Shown piece after piece: positions 1 to 7,554 of a DNA stretch of 64,000 nucleotides. The position numbers and the translations under genes are program-made. The notes under the pieces are model-generated. The model searched no databases. It saw only the letters and a program-made list of their open reading frames with translations, and was not told the origin of the DNA. Position 1 is the first letter of the stretch, and every line of letters begins with the position of its first letter. The stretch lies in assembly GCF_006346395.1 (NCBI RefSeq), contig NZ_VDMS01000005.1, forward strand, positions 62,001 through 126,000, read 5' to 3'. This DNA comes from Nocardioides plantarum. GTDB lineage: Bacteria > Actinomycetota > Actinomycetes > Propionibacteriales > Nocardioidaceae.

Positions 1-45
1 GCGGCCGGACCCCTGCTGGAGAAGCTGCGGGCCGCGGCGCCGTGA
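1..45 (+). CDS. 3' end of an upstream gene (partial)
   Basis: The first frame is open from base 1 to a TGA at 43-45 and encodes the last 14 residues of a protein ending in LRAAAP. The GTG of the next gene overlaps this stop as GTGA, so the two genes are probably co-transcribed and translationally coupled. The visible part is too short to identify the product. Confidence 0.6.
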   Translation, partial: AAGPLLEKLRAAAP

Positions 46-716
46 GCGGCCGCGCCGACGTCGACACCGTGGTGCTCGACCTCGACGGGACCCTCGTCGA
101 CTCCGTCTACGTCCACGTGCTGGCCTGGCAGGCGGCGTTCCGCGACGTCGGCGTGCACGTGCCGGCCCACCGCCTGCACCCGCTCATCGGCATGGGCGGC
201 GACCGGCTGGTCGCCGCTGCGGCGGGCGACGCCGTCGAGCACTCGGTCGGCGACGAGCTGCGCGCGCGCCACCCGCAGCGCGTCGACGAGCTGTTCGGTC
301 GCATCGTGCCCACCGAGGGGGCGGTGGACCTGCTCGAGGCGCTGCGCGAGCACGGCGTCCGGCCGGTCCTCGCCAGCTCCAGCGAGTCCGACATGACCCA
401 GCGGCTGCTCGGCGTGCTCGGTGACGGGGCGCACCACCTCAGCGACGTGATCAGCGGCTCCGACGCCGAGACGAGCAAGCCGGCCGGCGACCTCGTCTCG
501 GTCGCGCTCGAGTCGGTCGACGCCGCCACCGCGGTGATGGTCGGCGACTCCGTGTGGGACGTGCGCGCCGCCGCCGACGCCGGCATCCGGTGCGTGGGCC
601 TGCTGACCGGAGGCTTCAGCGAGGCGGTGCTGCGCGAGGCCGGGGCGGTCGCGGTCCACGAGACGCCGGGCGCCCTCGCGGCGTACCTGCGCGAGACGGG
701 CTCGATAGTCGGCTGA
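42..716 (+). CDS. HAD-superfamily phosphatase (beta-phosphoglucomutase/phosphoglycolate phosphatase-like)
   Basis: This 224-residue cytosolic hydrolase belongs to HAD subfamily IA. The nucleophile motif DLDGT starts at D13, with D15 as the general acid. The helical cap follows at about residues 20-90, motif II is in LASSSES near 110, the motif III lysine is in SKPAGD near 148, and motif IV is GDSVWD near 168. Such enzymes remove phosphate from small sugar or glycolate phosphates, or isomerise them; the substrate cannot be read from the sequence. The GTG start at 42 is favoured because it overlaps the upstream stop as GTGA, which also suggests an operon with the gene cut off at the window edge. 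A repeat pair with a strong hairpin follows and may end transcription. Confidence 0.85.
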   Translation: MSGRADVDTVVLDLDGTLVDSVYVHVLAWQAAFRDVGVHVPAHRLHPLIGMGGDRLVAAAAGDAVEHSVGDELRARHPQRVDELFGRIVPTEGAVDLLEALREHGVRPVLASSSESDMTQRLLGVLGDGAHHLSDVISGSDAETSKPAGDLVSVALESVDAATAVMVGDSVWDVRAAADAGIRCVGLLTGGFSEAVLREAGAVAVHETPGALAAYLRETGSIVG

Positions 717-720
717 TCGA

Positions 721-908
721 CTCCGGGGGCGGCCCATCCGGTTCTGGGGTGTTGCAACGGGCCCGGAGTGCAGGAATCCCCGGGTACCCGGGGATCCATG
801 CCACCGGGGCCGCGATCCGACTCCGGGGGCAGTCCATCCGCTTCTGGGGCGTTGCAACGGGCCCGGAGTGCAGGAGTCCCCGGGTACCCGGGGATTCATG
901 CCACCGGG
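721..908. repeat. 100-bp tandem direct repeat with palindrome core
   Basis: Two near-identical units start at 721 and 821, a period of 100 bp. Each contains GTTGCAACGGGCCCGGAGTG and ends with a palindrome built on CCCCGGGTACCCGGGG. In copy one the perfect palindrome is 20 bp (776-795), in copy two 18 bp (877-894). The pair lies between the convergent HAD and LuxR genes. It may act as a bidirectional terminator or be a REP-like element; no coding function is apparent. Confidence 0.8.
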
Positions 909-939
909 CGGCCCCACCCACCGCCAGCCGCCAGCCAGA

Positions 940-1578
940 TCAGCCGTCGACGATGAGCCGACGCCGGTCGGGCTCGAACCCGTGCTGCATCCCCCAGAGG
1001 ACGGCCTGGGTACGGCTGGTGACGCCGATCTTGCGGTACGCCGTGCGGATGTAGGTCTTGACGGTGTTGATGCCGAGGAACGCCCGTCCGGCGATGTCCT
1101 GGTTGCTCAGCCCCTGGCAGATCAGCGCCAGCACCTCCGACTCGCGCGCCGACAGCCCGAACTCGTCGCCCGGCCACCGCCCGAACGTGTCGGCGTCCTG
1201 ACCGCTGGGCAACACCCGCTGCCCGGAGTGGACGGCCTCGATCGCGCCGACGAGCTCGTCGCCGTCGAGGCCCTTGTGCAGGTAGCCCGACGCGCCGGCC
1301 TCGATCGCCCGGGACACCAGGTTGGGGTCGGTGTTCCAGCTGAAGATCACCAGCTTGGCCGAGGTGATCTGCATCAGGGTATCGAGGTCGATCGCGTCGC
1401 CCTGGACCTGGCCGAACGAGTCGTAGAGGACGACGTCGACGTCACTGACCACCGGCATCCGGCTGTCGAGCTCGACGACCTTGACCCGGTCCTCGAACCC
1501 GTCGAGCACGGCCGCCGTGCCCGCGACCACGATGTCGTAGTCGTTCACGATCGCGATGCGCACTGGCCCTGACGTCAT
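940..1578 (-). CDS. LuxR/NarL-type response regulator (paralogue 1)
   Basis: This 212-residue DNA-binding regulator has an N-terminal receiver-like domain (about 5-120) and a C-terminal LuxR helix-turn-helix (about 145-205, with LSARESEVLALICQGLSNQD). The receiver keeps a near-normal acidic pocket (NDYD at 12-15), an aspartate at the phosphoacceptor position (LYD, D53) and a lysine in GYLHKG, so phosphorylation is plausible. No partner kinase is adjacent. It is the most complete of three paralogues here; the other two (3621 and 4352) share the HTH but have lost receiver residues. The ATG at 1578 was chosen because the receiver fold begins a few residues later; upstream codons look non-coding. 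It is divergent from the methyltransferase at 1675. Confidence 0.85.
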   Translation of the reverse strand: MTSGPVRIAIVNDYDIVVAGTAAVLDGFEDRVKVVELDSRMPVVSDVDVVLYDSFGQVQGDAIDLDTLMQITSAKLVIFSWNTDPNLVSRAIEAGASGYLHKGLDGDELVGAIEAVHSGQRVLPSGQDADTFGRWPGDEFGLSARESEVLALICQGLSNQDIAGRAFLGINTVKTYIRTAYRKIGVTSRTQAVLWGMQHGFEPDRRRLIVDG

Positions 1579-1674
1579 GGAGGCACTGTAGTGACGCCAC
1601 GGGGGTATCGGCAGCATGCGGGGGTCACCCCTGAGCAGGGTCCGCACGGCCGGGGGAGCGGACAGGCTGGGCGC

Positions 1675-2301
1675 ATGCCCGTCCACGAACGCCGCTCGGT
1701 CCGGATCGGCGGGCTCGACGTCGAGTACGACGACCGCGTCCTCGAGCCGCGCCCCTGGACCGCGCTGCAGTCGCGGTGGGCCGTCGAGCTGCTGGGGTCG
1801 GCGCCGGCCGGCCCCGTGCTCGAGCTGTGCACCGGAGCCGGCCACATCGGGCTGCTCGTGGCCGCGGCCACCGACCGCCACCTGGTCGCCGTCGACCTCG
1901 ACCCCGTGGCCTGCTCCTACGCCCGGCACAACGCCGAGGTCGCCGGGCTCGGCGACCGGGTCGAGGTGCGCGAGGGCGCGCTGGCCACGGCCGTGCGCGC
2001 CGAGGAGCGGTTCGTGCTGGTGCTGGCCGACCCGCCCTGGGTGCCGAGCGCCGACATCGGGCGCTTCCCGGACGACCCGACCACCGCGATCGACGGCGGA
2101 CCCCACGGCCTCGACGTCGCGCACGCCTGCGTCGCGGCCGCCGCGGCGTGCACCGACCCGGGTGCCGACCTGCTGCTCCAGGTCGGCACCGACGACCAGG
2201 CCGACCTCGTCGCCGGGTCCGCGGTGGCCGATGGTGGTTGGCGCGACCGCGGTCGGCGTACGACGTCACGCGGGGTGGTGCTCCGGCTCCAGCGGGCCTG
2301 A
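1675..2301 (+). CDS. Class I SAM-dependent methyltransferase (HemK/RlmG-like small-domain type)
   Basis: This 208-residue protein has SAM-binding motif I (LELCTGAGHIG, about 47-57), an acidic motif II (VAVDLD) and a DPPW motif IV near 122. NPPY/DPPW motifs are used by methyltransferases that modify nitrogen on glutamine or nucleobases, as in PrmC and the RlmG group. The DPPW form suggests an N-methyltransferase on protein or nucleic acid, but the substrate is unknown. The ATG at 1675 gives a normal-length N-terminus; an upstream in-frame ATG at 1591 would lie in the divergent promoter region. It stands alone, ending 17 bp before the convergent CDGSH gene. Confidence 0.75.
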   Translation: MPVHERRSVRIGGLDVEYDDRVLEPRPWTALQSRWAVELLGSAPAGPVLELCTGAGHIGLLVAAATDRHLVAVDLDPVACSYARHNAEVAGLGDRVEVREGALATAVRAEERFVLVLADPPWVPSADIGRFPDDPTTAIDGGPHGLDVAHACVAAAAACTDPGADLLLQVGTDDQADLVAGSAVADGGWRDRGRRTTSRGVVLRLQRA

Positions 2302-2318
2302 GCGAGCCACGACCGGGG

Positions 2319-2537
2319 TCAGCGGCCGCCCGGCAGCAGCTTGTGGGTGCCGTCGCACCACGGGGCGAGCGCGGACTTGCCGCAGCGGCAGACCGCGGAC
2401 ACGCCACGGTGGCTGGCGTGATCGGTGCCGTCCGCGCCCTGCACCACGACGGCGCCGCGCACGATCATCGGGCCGCCCGGGCACAGCATCGCCTCGACGG
2501 GGGCGCCGTCGGCCCGCCGCACGACCGGCTCGCTCAC
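2319..2537 (-). CDS. CDGSH-type iron-sulfur protein
   Basis: This 72-residue protein carries the CDGSH motif C-x-C-x2-S-x3-P-x-C-D-G-T-H, seen as CRCGKSALAPWCDGTH near residues 49-64. Three cysteines and one histidine bind a redox-active [2Fe-2S] cluster, as in mitoNEET-family proteins. The GTG start overlaps the stop of the upstream iron-containing redox enzyme as GTGA, so the pair is translationally coupled. That pairing suggests a shared role in iron or redox chemistry. No signal peptide or membrane segment is visible, so it is probably cytosolic. Confidence 0.85.
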   Translation of the reverse strand: MSEPVVRRADGAPVEAMLCPGGPMIVRGAVVVQGADGTDHASHRGVSAVCRCGKSALAPWCDGTHKLLPGGR

Positions 2538-3487
2538 GCCGCGGCCCAGAGGCCGAGGACGGCGTCGGCCGTGTGGTGCTCGAGGTCGAGGCAGGCCCAC
2601 GCCCCGAACATCACGTCGTCGGCGAGGTGGGGCTCCTCCTCGACCAGGGCCAGGCAGACGTCGCGCAGCGCGAGCTGCTCGTGCACGGCGTCGGCCTCGA
2701 CGTGCTCGTCGTAGTAGCCGGCCATCTCGTCGGGGAACCCCAGGCGGCGCAGGCCCTGCGCCAGCTGGCGCGAGGGGATCGAGCTGGTCGCCTCGAAGGC
2801 CGCGAGGTGGCCGAGGGCCGCGCCACGCAGGCGCCGCTGGAGCCCGAACATCGAGAGCGCGTTGTTCTGCTCCAGGACCTCGGTGAGGGTCTCGTCGATG
2901 TAGGCGCCGTAGTCGGCGGACAGGCCGGAGGCACGCAGCCCGGTCGCGAAGAGCGCGTGGTGGAGCCGGGCGGGGTCGCCGTTGCCGTACTCGTCGAACT
3001 GGACCTCGAGCAGTGCGGCCTTGGGACGCGCGCTCAGTCGCGGCACGACCCAGCTCGTCGGGTCGGCCTCCTTGAGGTGGTAGACCGAGCGCTGGCGCAG
3101 CAGGGTGGTGGTCTCGTCGCGCGAGCGGTGCTGCTGCACCTGCTTGGCCAGCGAGGGACCGGTGTCCGCGGCGACCAGCGCCTGGAGGTCGGCGACCAGG
3201 TCGTCGCTGCGCGCGACGTGGGCGGCGGCGTACCGCTCCCGCAGCCGGAGCTCGAGCGCGGCCTCGAGCGCGTTGCGCACCGTCATCGTGCCGGGGTGCC
3301 ACTCCCACCGGTCGTCGACGCCGTCGAAGCCGCGGTAGTGGAGCTCGTGCAGGACCCACAGGGCGATGGCCTCGTCGTCACGTCCGTCGGAGGTGGGGGC
3401 GGCAGGCAGCTCGGCACCGTCCGGCGTGACGCCGAGGAGCTCGACGAGCCACGAGCTCAGGGCGCCACGGGAACGGGGGAGTCTCAT
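2534..3487 (-). CDS. Iron-containing redox enzyme family protein (haem-oxygenase-like fold)
   Basis: This 317-residue, mostly helical protein resembles the actinobacterial iron-containing redox enzyme family, whose haem-oxygenase-like fold holds a diiron site. Candidate iron ligands include E and H residues in LLEVQFDEYGNGDPARLHHALF and in YYDEHVEADAVHEQLA, the paired E/DExH-type helices typical of this fold. Homologues include oxidative enzymes that act on amino or fatty acids, but the substrate here is unknown. The ATG at 3487 was chosen because upstream codons overlap the divergent promoter of the LuxR gene at 3621. It is coupled by GTGA overlap to the downstream CDGSH gene, a plausible electron donor. 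Confidence 0.7.
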   Translation of the reverse strand: MRLPRSRGALSSWLVELLGVTPDGAELPAAPTSDGRDDEAIALWVLHELHYRGFDGVDDRWEWHPGTMTVRNALEAALELRLRERYAAAHVARSDDLVADLQALVAADTGPSLAKQVQQHRSRDETTTLLRQRSVYHLKEADPTSWVVPRLSARPKAALLEVQFDEYGNGDPARLHHALFATGLRASGLSADYGAYIDETLTEVLEQNNALSMFGLQRRLRGAALGHLAAFEATSSIPSRQLAQGLRRLGFPDEMAGYYDEHVEADAVHEQLALRDVCLALVEEEPHLADDVMFGAWACLDLEHHTADAVLGLWAAA

Positions 3488-3620
3488 GTGTCGATGCTGC
3501 TGGTCGGGGCCATGCAGACGTCCATCCGCACGGGTGACGGATCCACAATCACCCTTTCGAGTGCATCCACCACCTTCGCGGGTGGGATAGCGGCTGCGCC
3601 CGCGGTGGAGGGTCGATGAC

Positions 3621-4253
3621 ATGGACACCCCCCGACCCGCCGCCACTGTCGCCGTCGTCACGGTCCGCGTGGTCAGCCCGCTCCCCGCGGTGGCCGCCGG
3701 ACTCCGCACGATGCTCACCGCCCACCCCGCCGTCGCCGTCGTCGACGAGCACCACCCGCTCCCGAGCGACCCCGACGTCGTCCTGTACGACGCCCACGCA
3801 CTCGTCGACGGTGGCGCCGACCTCGAGCGCCTGCTCGCCACGCCCTCGCTCGTGCTGGCCGTGTGCAACGGTCTCCGGCCCGCCCTGGCCGGCGAGGCCT
3901 CGGCCCGCGGCGCCCACGGGACGATCGACCTCGGTACGGACCGCGACGGTCTCGTCGAGAGCGTCCTGTCCGCGATCGGCGCCGCCCGCTCCGGCGCCTC
4001 CGGCCCGGCCACCGGCCCCGGGTCGCTGCGCCGGCTGGGCGCCTCCGCCGGGCTGACCCCCCGCGAGGTCGACGTGCTCTCCCAGATCACCCAGGGCCTG
4101 AGCAACCAGGAGATCGCCGAGCAGAGCTACCTGTCGATCAACTCGGTCAAGACCTACATCCGCAGCGCCTACCGCCGGATCGGCGTCACGAGCCGCGCGC
4201 AGGCCGTCGTGTGGTGCGTGCAGAACGGCTTCCCGAGCATGCTCGCCGCCTGA
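3621..4253 (+). CDS. LuxR-type regulator with degenerate receiver domain (paralogue 2)
   Basis: This 210-residue regulator has a C-terminal LuxR HTH (LTPREVDVLSQITQGLSNQE onward, about 145-205) that is nearly identical over 30 residues to paralogue 3. The N-terminal half follows the receiver plan and keeps an aspartate at the phosphoacceptor position (LYDAH, D57). The acidic pocket is replaced by VVSPLP and the conserved lysine region reads GTIDLG. It is therefore likely a pseudo-receiver working without normal phosphorylation. It lies 98 bp upstream of paralogue 3 in the same orientation, with a palindrome between them, so the two arose by tandem duplication and may cross-regulate. Confidence 0.82.
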   Translation: MDTPRPAATVAVVTVRVVSPLPAVAAGLRTMLTAHPAVAVVDEHHPLPSDPDVVLYDAHALVDGGADLERLLATPSLVLAVCNGLRPALAGEASARGAHGTIDLGTDRDGLVESVLSAIGAARSGASGPATGPGSLRRLGASAGLTPREVDVLSQITQGLSNQEIAEQSYLSINSVKTYIRSAYRRIGVTSRAQAVVWCVQNGFPSMLAA

Positions 4254-4295
4254 TCCCGCCCAATCCGCCCGATCCCGCCCGCGCTGAGACCGGCA

Positions 4296-4311
4296 CCACC
4301 CGATCGGGTGG
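4296..4311. promoter_or_regulatory. 16-bp perfect palindrome between two LuxR paralogues
   Basis: CCACCCGATCGGGTGG is a perfect palindrome lying 43 bp after the stop of paralogue 2 and 41 bp before paralogue 3. It could be a short terminator stem without a U-tract, or a binding site for one of the dimeric LuxR proteins. The sequence does not decide between these. Confidence 0.4.
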
Positions 4312-4332
4312 CCGTCTGTCGTCGGCGTGCGG

Positions 4333-4354
4333 CATGGACTAGAAAGAGTCCATG
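4333..4354 (+). promoter_or_regulatory. Inverted repeat overlapping the start codon of LuxR paralogue 3
   Basis: CATGGACT (4333-4340) and AGTCCATG (4347-4354) are perfect 8-bp arms around the purine-rich spacer AGAAAG. The right arm contains the ATG start (4352). In mRNA the stem would hide the start codon and put the likely ribosome-binding purines in the loop. In DNA it could be an autoregulatory operator. Confidence 0.5.
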
Positions 4355-4978
4355 TCCGAGTCACCGATGCGCGTCGCGGTCGTCAGTCCGCTCGACGTCG
4401 TCGCCGTCGGGCTGGCCGCGATGCTCGAGCAGCACCCCGACCAGGTCGCGGTGGTCGAGCTGTCCGTCGGCTTCGGTGCCGACGATCCCGACGTGATCCT
4501 CTACGACGCGATCGGCCTGCACGACGGTGACGGCGCCGACCTCGAGCACTACGTCAAGGAGACCTCGGCGGCCGTGCTCGTGGTCTCGCAGGACCTGCGC
4601 CCCGATCTCGCCTCGCGCGCCCTGGCCCGCGGCGCCGACGGCTTCTTCTCGCTCGGCGTCGACGACGAGCAGCTGCTGAGGGCGGTCCTCACCGCGACGA
4701 CCGTCGACGACGACGGCGCCGTGCTCGACGCCGGAGACGCCCTCGCGGTCGGCCACCGGCTCGGCCAGGACGTCGGGCTGACCCCGCGCGAGATCGACGT
4801 GCTCACCCTGATCACCCAGGGCCTGAGCAACCAGGAGATCGCCGAGCAGAGCTACCTGTCGATCAACTCGGTCAAGACCTACATCCGCAGCGCCTACCGC
4901 CGGATCGGCGTCACCAGTCGCTCGCAGGCCGTCGTCTGGTGCCTGCAGCACGGCTTCGCCCCCAGCCCCGGGCTCTGA
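4352..4978 (+). CDS. LuxR-type regulator with degenerate receiver domain (paralogue 3)
   Basis: This 208-residue protein has a receiver-like N-terminus (about 6-115) and a LuxR HTH (about 142-202). It keeps an aspartate in LYDAI (D52), but the acidic pocket is VVSPLD and the lysine strand reads GFFSLG, so two of the three residues needed for normal phosphoryl switching are missing. The HTH matches paralogue 2 almost exactly from GLSNQEIAEQSYLSINSVKT through the following IRSAYRRIGVTSR. Both probably recognise the same DNA. The start codon lies in an inverted repeat, which suggests control at its own promoter or at translation initiation. Confidence 0.82.
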   Translation: MSESPMRVAVVSPLDVVAVGLAAMLEQHPDQVAVVELSVGFGADDPDVILYDAIGLHDGDGADLEHYVKETSAAVLVVSQDLRPDLASRALARGADGFFSLGVDDEQLLRAVLTATTVDDDGAVLDAGDALAVGHRLGQDVGLTPREIDVLTLITQGLSNQEIAEQSYLSINSVKTYIRSAYRRIGVTSRSQAVVWCLQHGFAPSPGL

Positions 4979-5009
4979 GACCCCCGCTCGGGTCGGGGCA
5001 GCCGGTGGG

Positions 5010-5033
5010 CGTCGTACTGGACGTCGTACTGGA
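5010..5033. repeat. 12-bp tandem direct repeat upstream of the F420 oxidoreductase operon
   Basis: CGTCGTACTGGA occurs twice back to back (5010-5021 and 5022-5033), just upstream of the KstR-like palindrome. It lies where the -35 region of the operon promoter would be and may be an additional binding site. Confidence 0.45.
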
Positions 5034-5043
5034 CGAACAGAAC

Positions 5044-5057
5044 TAGAACCTGTTCTC
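5044..5057. promoter_or_regulatory. KstR-like operator (one mismatch)
   Basis: TAGAACCTGTTCTC matches the mycobacterial KstR consensus TNNAACNNGTTNNA except for the last base. It sits 8 bp before the ATG at 5066, where a bound repressor would block the promoter or ribosome site. Two further copies in this window (20443 and 35147) precede lipid-type catabolic genes. The link to a KstR-type TetR repressor is inferred from motif identity and gene content; no KstR gene lies in the window. Confidence 0.65.
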
Positions 5058-5065
5058 ATTCGGGC

Positions 5066-5923
5066 ATGCGCAACGGCCTCGTCCTGTTCTCGTCCGACCG
5101 CGGCATCACCCCCGCCCGGCTCGCCGTCGCGGCCGAGGAGCGGGGGTTCGACACGATCTACGTGCCCGAGCACACCCACATCCCGGTGCGCCGCGACGCC
5201 GCCCACCCGACCGGCGGCGAGACACTGCCCGACGACCGCTACACCCGCACCCTCGACCCGTGGATCTCGCTGGCCACCGCCGCGGCGGTCACCTCCCGGA
5301 TCCGGCTGTCGACCGCCGTCGCGCTGCCGGTCGAGTCCGACCCGATCACCCTGGCCAAGCAGATCGCGACCCTCGACCACCTCTCCGGCGGCCGGGTCAC
5401 CATCGGGGCCGGCTTCGGCTGGAACACCGACGAGCTCGAGGACCACCACGTCCCGCCCGCCAGGCGCCGCACGGTCCTGCGCGAGTACGTCGAGGCGATG
5501 CGCGCGCTGTGGACCGAGGAGGAGGCGTCCTACGACGGCGAGTTCGTGTCGTTCGGCCGGTCGTGGGCCTACCCCAAGCCCGTCCAGCCCCACATCCCGC
5601 TGGTCATCGGCGCCGGTGGCGGACCCCAGACGTTCGCGTGGATCGCCCGCACGGCCGACGGCTGGATGACCACCCCGGTCGAGCAGGGCATCGGCGCCAA
5701 GGCCGACGCCCTGCGCGCCGCCTGGACGGACGCCGGGCGCGCCGGCGACCCCGAGATCCACGTGCTCATCGCCTCGCGGCCGTCGCCGGAGGACCTGGAG
5801 TCCTGGGCCGCGGCCGGAGCGACCGACCTGATCTGGGGCGTGCCCGACAAGCCCGCCGACGGGGTCGTGGCCTACCTCGACCGGCTCGCCGGCCGACTCG
5901 GCCTGACGGGGGTGTCGGTCTGA
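5066..5923 (+). CDS. LLM-class F420-dependent oxidoreductase (TIGR03619-like)
   Basis: This 285-residue cytosolic enzyme belongs to the luciferase-like TIM-barrel family that uses the deazaflavin F420 for hydride transfer. Typical landmarks are the N-terminal AAEERGFDTIYVPEH, the strand-loop TLDHLSGGRVTIGAGFGWN (about 108-126) and GAGGGPQTFAWIARTADGW near 190. The substrate is unknown. A KstR-like box immediately upstream, and 1-nt overlap (TGATG) with a FadD17-like ligase, place it in lipid or steroid-type catabolism. An F420-dependent enzyme is likewise reported in the mycobacterial KstR regulon. The ATG at 5066 follows the operator closely and matches the family start. Confidence 0.85.
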   Translation: MRNGLVLFSSDRGITPARLAVAAEERGFDTIYVPEHTHIPVRRDAAHPTGGETLPDDRYTRTLDPWISLATAAAVTSRIRLSTAVALPVESDPITLAKQIATLDHLSGGRVTIGAGFGWNTDELEDHHVPPARRRTVLREYVEAMRALWTEEEASYDGEFVSFGRSWAYPKPVQPHIPLVIGAGGGPQTFAWIARTADGWMTTPVEQGIGAKADALRAAWTDAGRAGDPEIHVLIASRPSPEDLESWAAAGATDLIWGVPDKPADGVVAYLDRLAGRLGLTGVSV

Positions 5924-7512
5924 TGGCCGACAACGTGCAGCAGCTCCTGCGTGACCTGGCCGCCGGCGAGCACGCCGACCGGCCCGCCGTGCTCCACGAG
6001 GACGAGGTGCTCACCTGGCGCGAGCACCTCACCGAGGCGGCCACCGAGGCCGCGGCCGTGATCGGCCTCGCCGACCCGGGACGCCCGCTCCACGTCGGCG
6101 TCCTGCTCGGCAACTCGCCCGAGATGCTGCGCTCGATGGCCGGGGCTGCGCTGGGCGGCTACGTGCTCTGCGGCATCAACACCACCCGCCGCGGACCGGC
6201 CCTGGTCGCCGACGTACGCCGCTCGGACTGCCAGCTGCTGCTGGTCAACGCCGAGCACCGCGACCTGGTGGACGGGCTCGACCTGGGCGACGTCCGGGTC
6301 GTCGACATCGGCTCGGCCGAGTGGGCCGGGCTGCTGGCGGCGTCCGCGACGGGCGTCGACGACCTCGTCCCGCACCGCGAGGTCGAGGCGATGGACACCT
6401 TCATGATGATCTTCACCTCGGGCACCAGCGGGGAGCCGAAGGCGGTGCAGGTCGCCCACCTGATGGTGCTGTTCTCGGGTCTCAACCTGGTCGAGCGGTT
6501 CCAGGTGACCGCCGACGACGTCTGCTACATCTCGATGCCGCTCTTCCACTCCAACGCCGTCGTCGCGGGGTGGGCGGTCGCGATCGGCGCCGCCGCGGCG
6601 ATGGTGCCGGCCCGCTTCTCGGCGTCGGGGTTCCTGGCCGACGTACGGCGCTACGGCGCGACGTACATGAACTACGTCGGCAAGCCGCTCGCGATCGTGC
6701 TGGCCACCCCCGAGCAGCCCGACGACGCCGACAACCCGCTGCGCCAGGCCTTCGGCAACGAGGCCAGCGACCGCGACATCGCCGATTTCTCCCGGCGCTT
6801 CGGCTGCTCGGTCATGGACGGGTTCGGCTCGACCGAGCTGGCCGTCATCGTGACCCGCTCGGAGGGCACGCCCCCGGGGTCGATCGGCACCGGCATGGAC
6901 GGCGTCGCCATCTACAGCAGCGAGACGATCACGGAGTGCCCCGTCGCGGTCTTCGACGAGAGCGGTGCTCTGGTCAATGCCGACGAGGCGATCGGCGAGC
7001 TCGTCAACGTCAACGGCGCCGGCTACTTCCAGGGCTACTACAACGACGCCAAGGCCAACGACGAGCGGATGCGTCACGGCATGTACTGGTCGGGCGACCT
7101 GGCCTACAAGGACGCCGACGGCTTCATCTACCTCGCCGGCCGCACCGCCGACTGGATGCGCGTCGACGGCGAGAACCTCGCCGCCGCGCCCATCGAGCGG
7201 GTGCTGATGCGCCTGCCCGTGCTCTCCCAGGTCGCGGTGTACGCCGTCCCGGACGGCCGCGTGGGCGACCAGGTCATGGCCGCCATCGTGCTCGTCGACG
7301 ACGCCGAGCTGACCCCGGTCGAGCTCGAGAAGTTCCTCGCCGACCAGCCCGACCTGTCGCCCAAGGCGTGGCCCCGCTACGTCCGGGTGGCGCCGTCGCT
7401 GCCGTCGACCGCCACCAACAAGGTGATCAAGCGCGAGCTCGCGGCCCAGGGTCCGACCGCCGGCAACGGCGTGCTGTGGACGCGCGAGGAGCGCGGGAGG
7501 TCCTACTCCTGA
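5923..7512 (+). CDS. fadD17: Acyl-CoA synthetase, FadD17-like
   Basis: This 529-residue AMP-forming ligase activates a carboxylic acid to its CoA thioester by way of an acyl-adenylate. The P-loop motif FTSGTSGEPKAV is near residue 163, MDGFGSTE (adenylate-binding motif) near 303, the hinge aspartate is in YWSGDLAYKDADG and the C-terminal catalytic lysine in NKVIKREL. Several stretches (HVGVLL, MPLFHSNAVVAGWAVA, FLADVRRYGATYMNYVGKPL, EQPDDADNPLRQ) match my recollection of mycobacterial FadD17, whose gene belongs to the KstR cholesterol regulon. The ATG overlaps the stop of the F420 oxidoreductase by one base, so they form an operon behind the KstR-like box. A REPIN-like element follows the stop. 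Confidence 0.85.
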   Translation: MADNVQQLLRDLAAGEHADRPAVLHEDEVLTWREHLTEAATEAAAVIGLADPGRPLHVGVLLGNSPEMLRSMAGAALGGYVLCGINTTRRGPALVADVRRSDCQLLLVNAEHRDLVDGLDLGDVRVVDIGSAEWAGLLAASATGVDDLVPHREVEAMDTFMMIFTSGTSGEPKAVQVAHLMVLFSGLNLVERFQVTADDVCYISMPLFHSNAVVAGWAVAIGAAAAMVPARFSASGFLADVRRYGATYMNYVGKPLAIVLATPEQPDDADNPLRQAFGNEASDRDIADFSRRFGCSVMDGFGSTELAVIVTRSEGTPPGSIGTGMDGVAIYSSETITECPVAVFDESGALVNADEAIGELVNVNGAGYFQGYYNDAKANDERMRHGMYWSGDLAYKDADGFIYLAGRTADWMRVDGENLAAAPIERVLMRLPVLSQVAVYAVPDGRVGDQVMAAIVLVDDAELTPVELEKFLADQPDLSPKAWPRYVRVAPSLPSTATNKVIKRELAAQGPTAGNGVLWTREERGRSYS

Positions 7513-7554
7513 GCCACCCGTGGTCAGGAGGTTGCGCCAGTGCCGACCGCCGGT

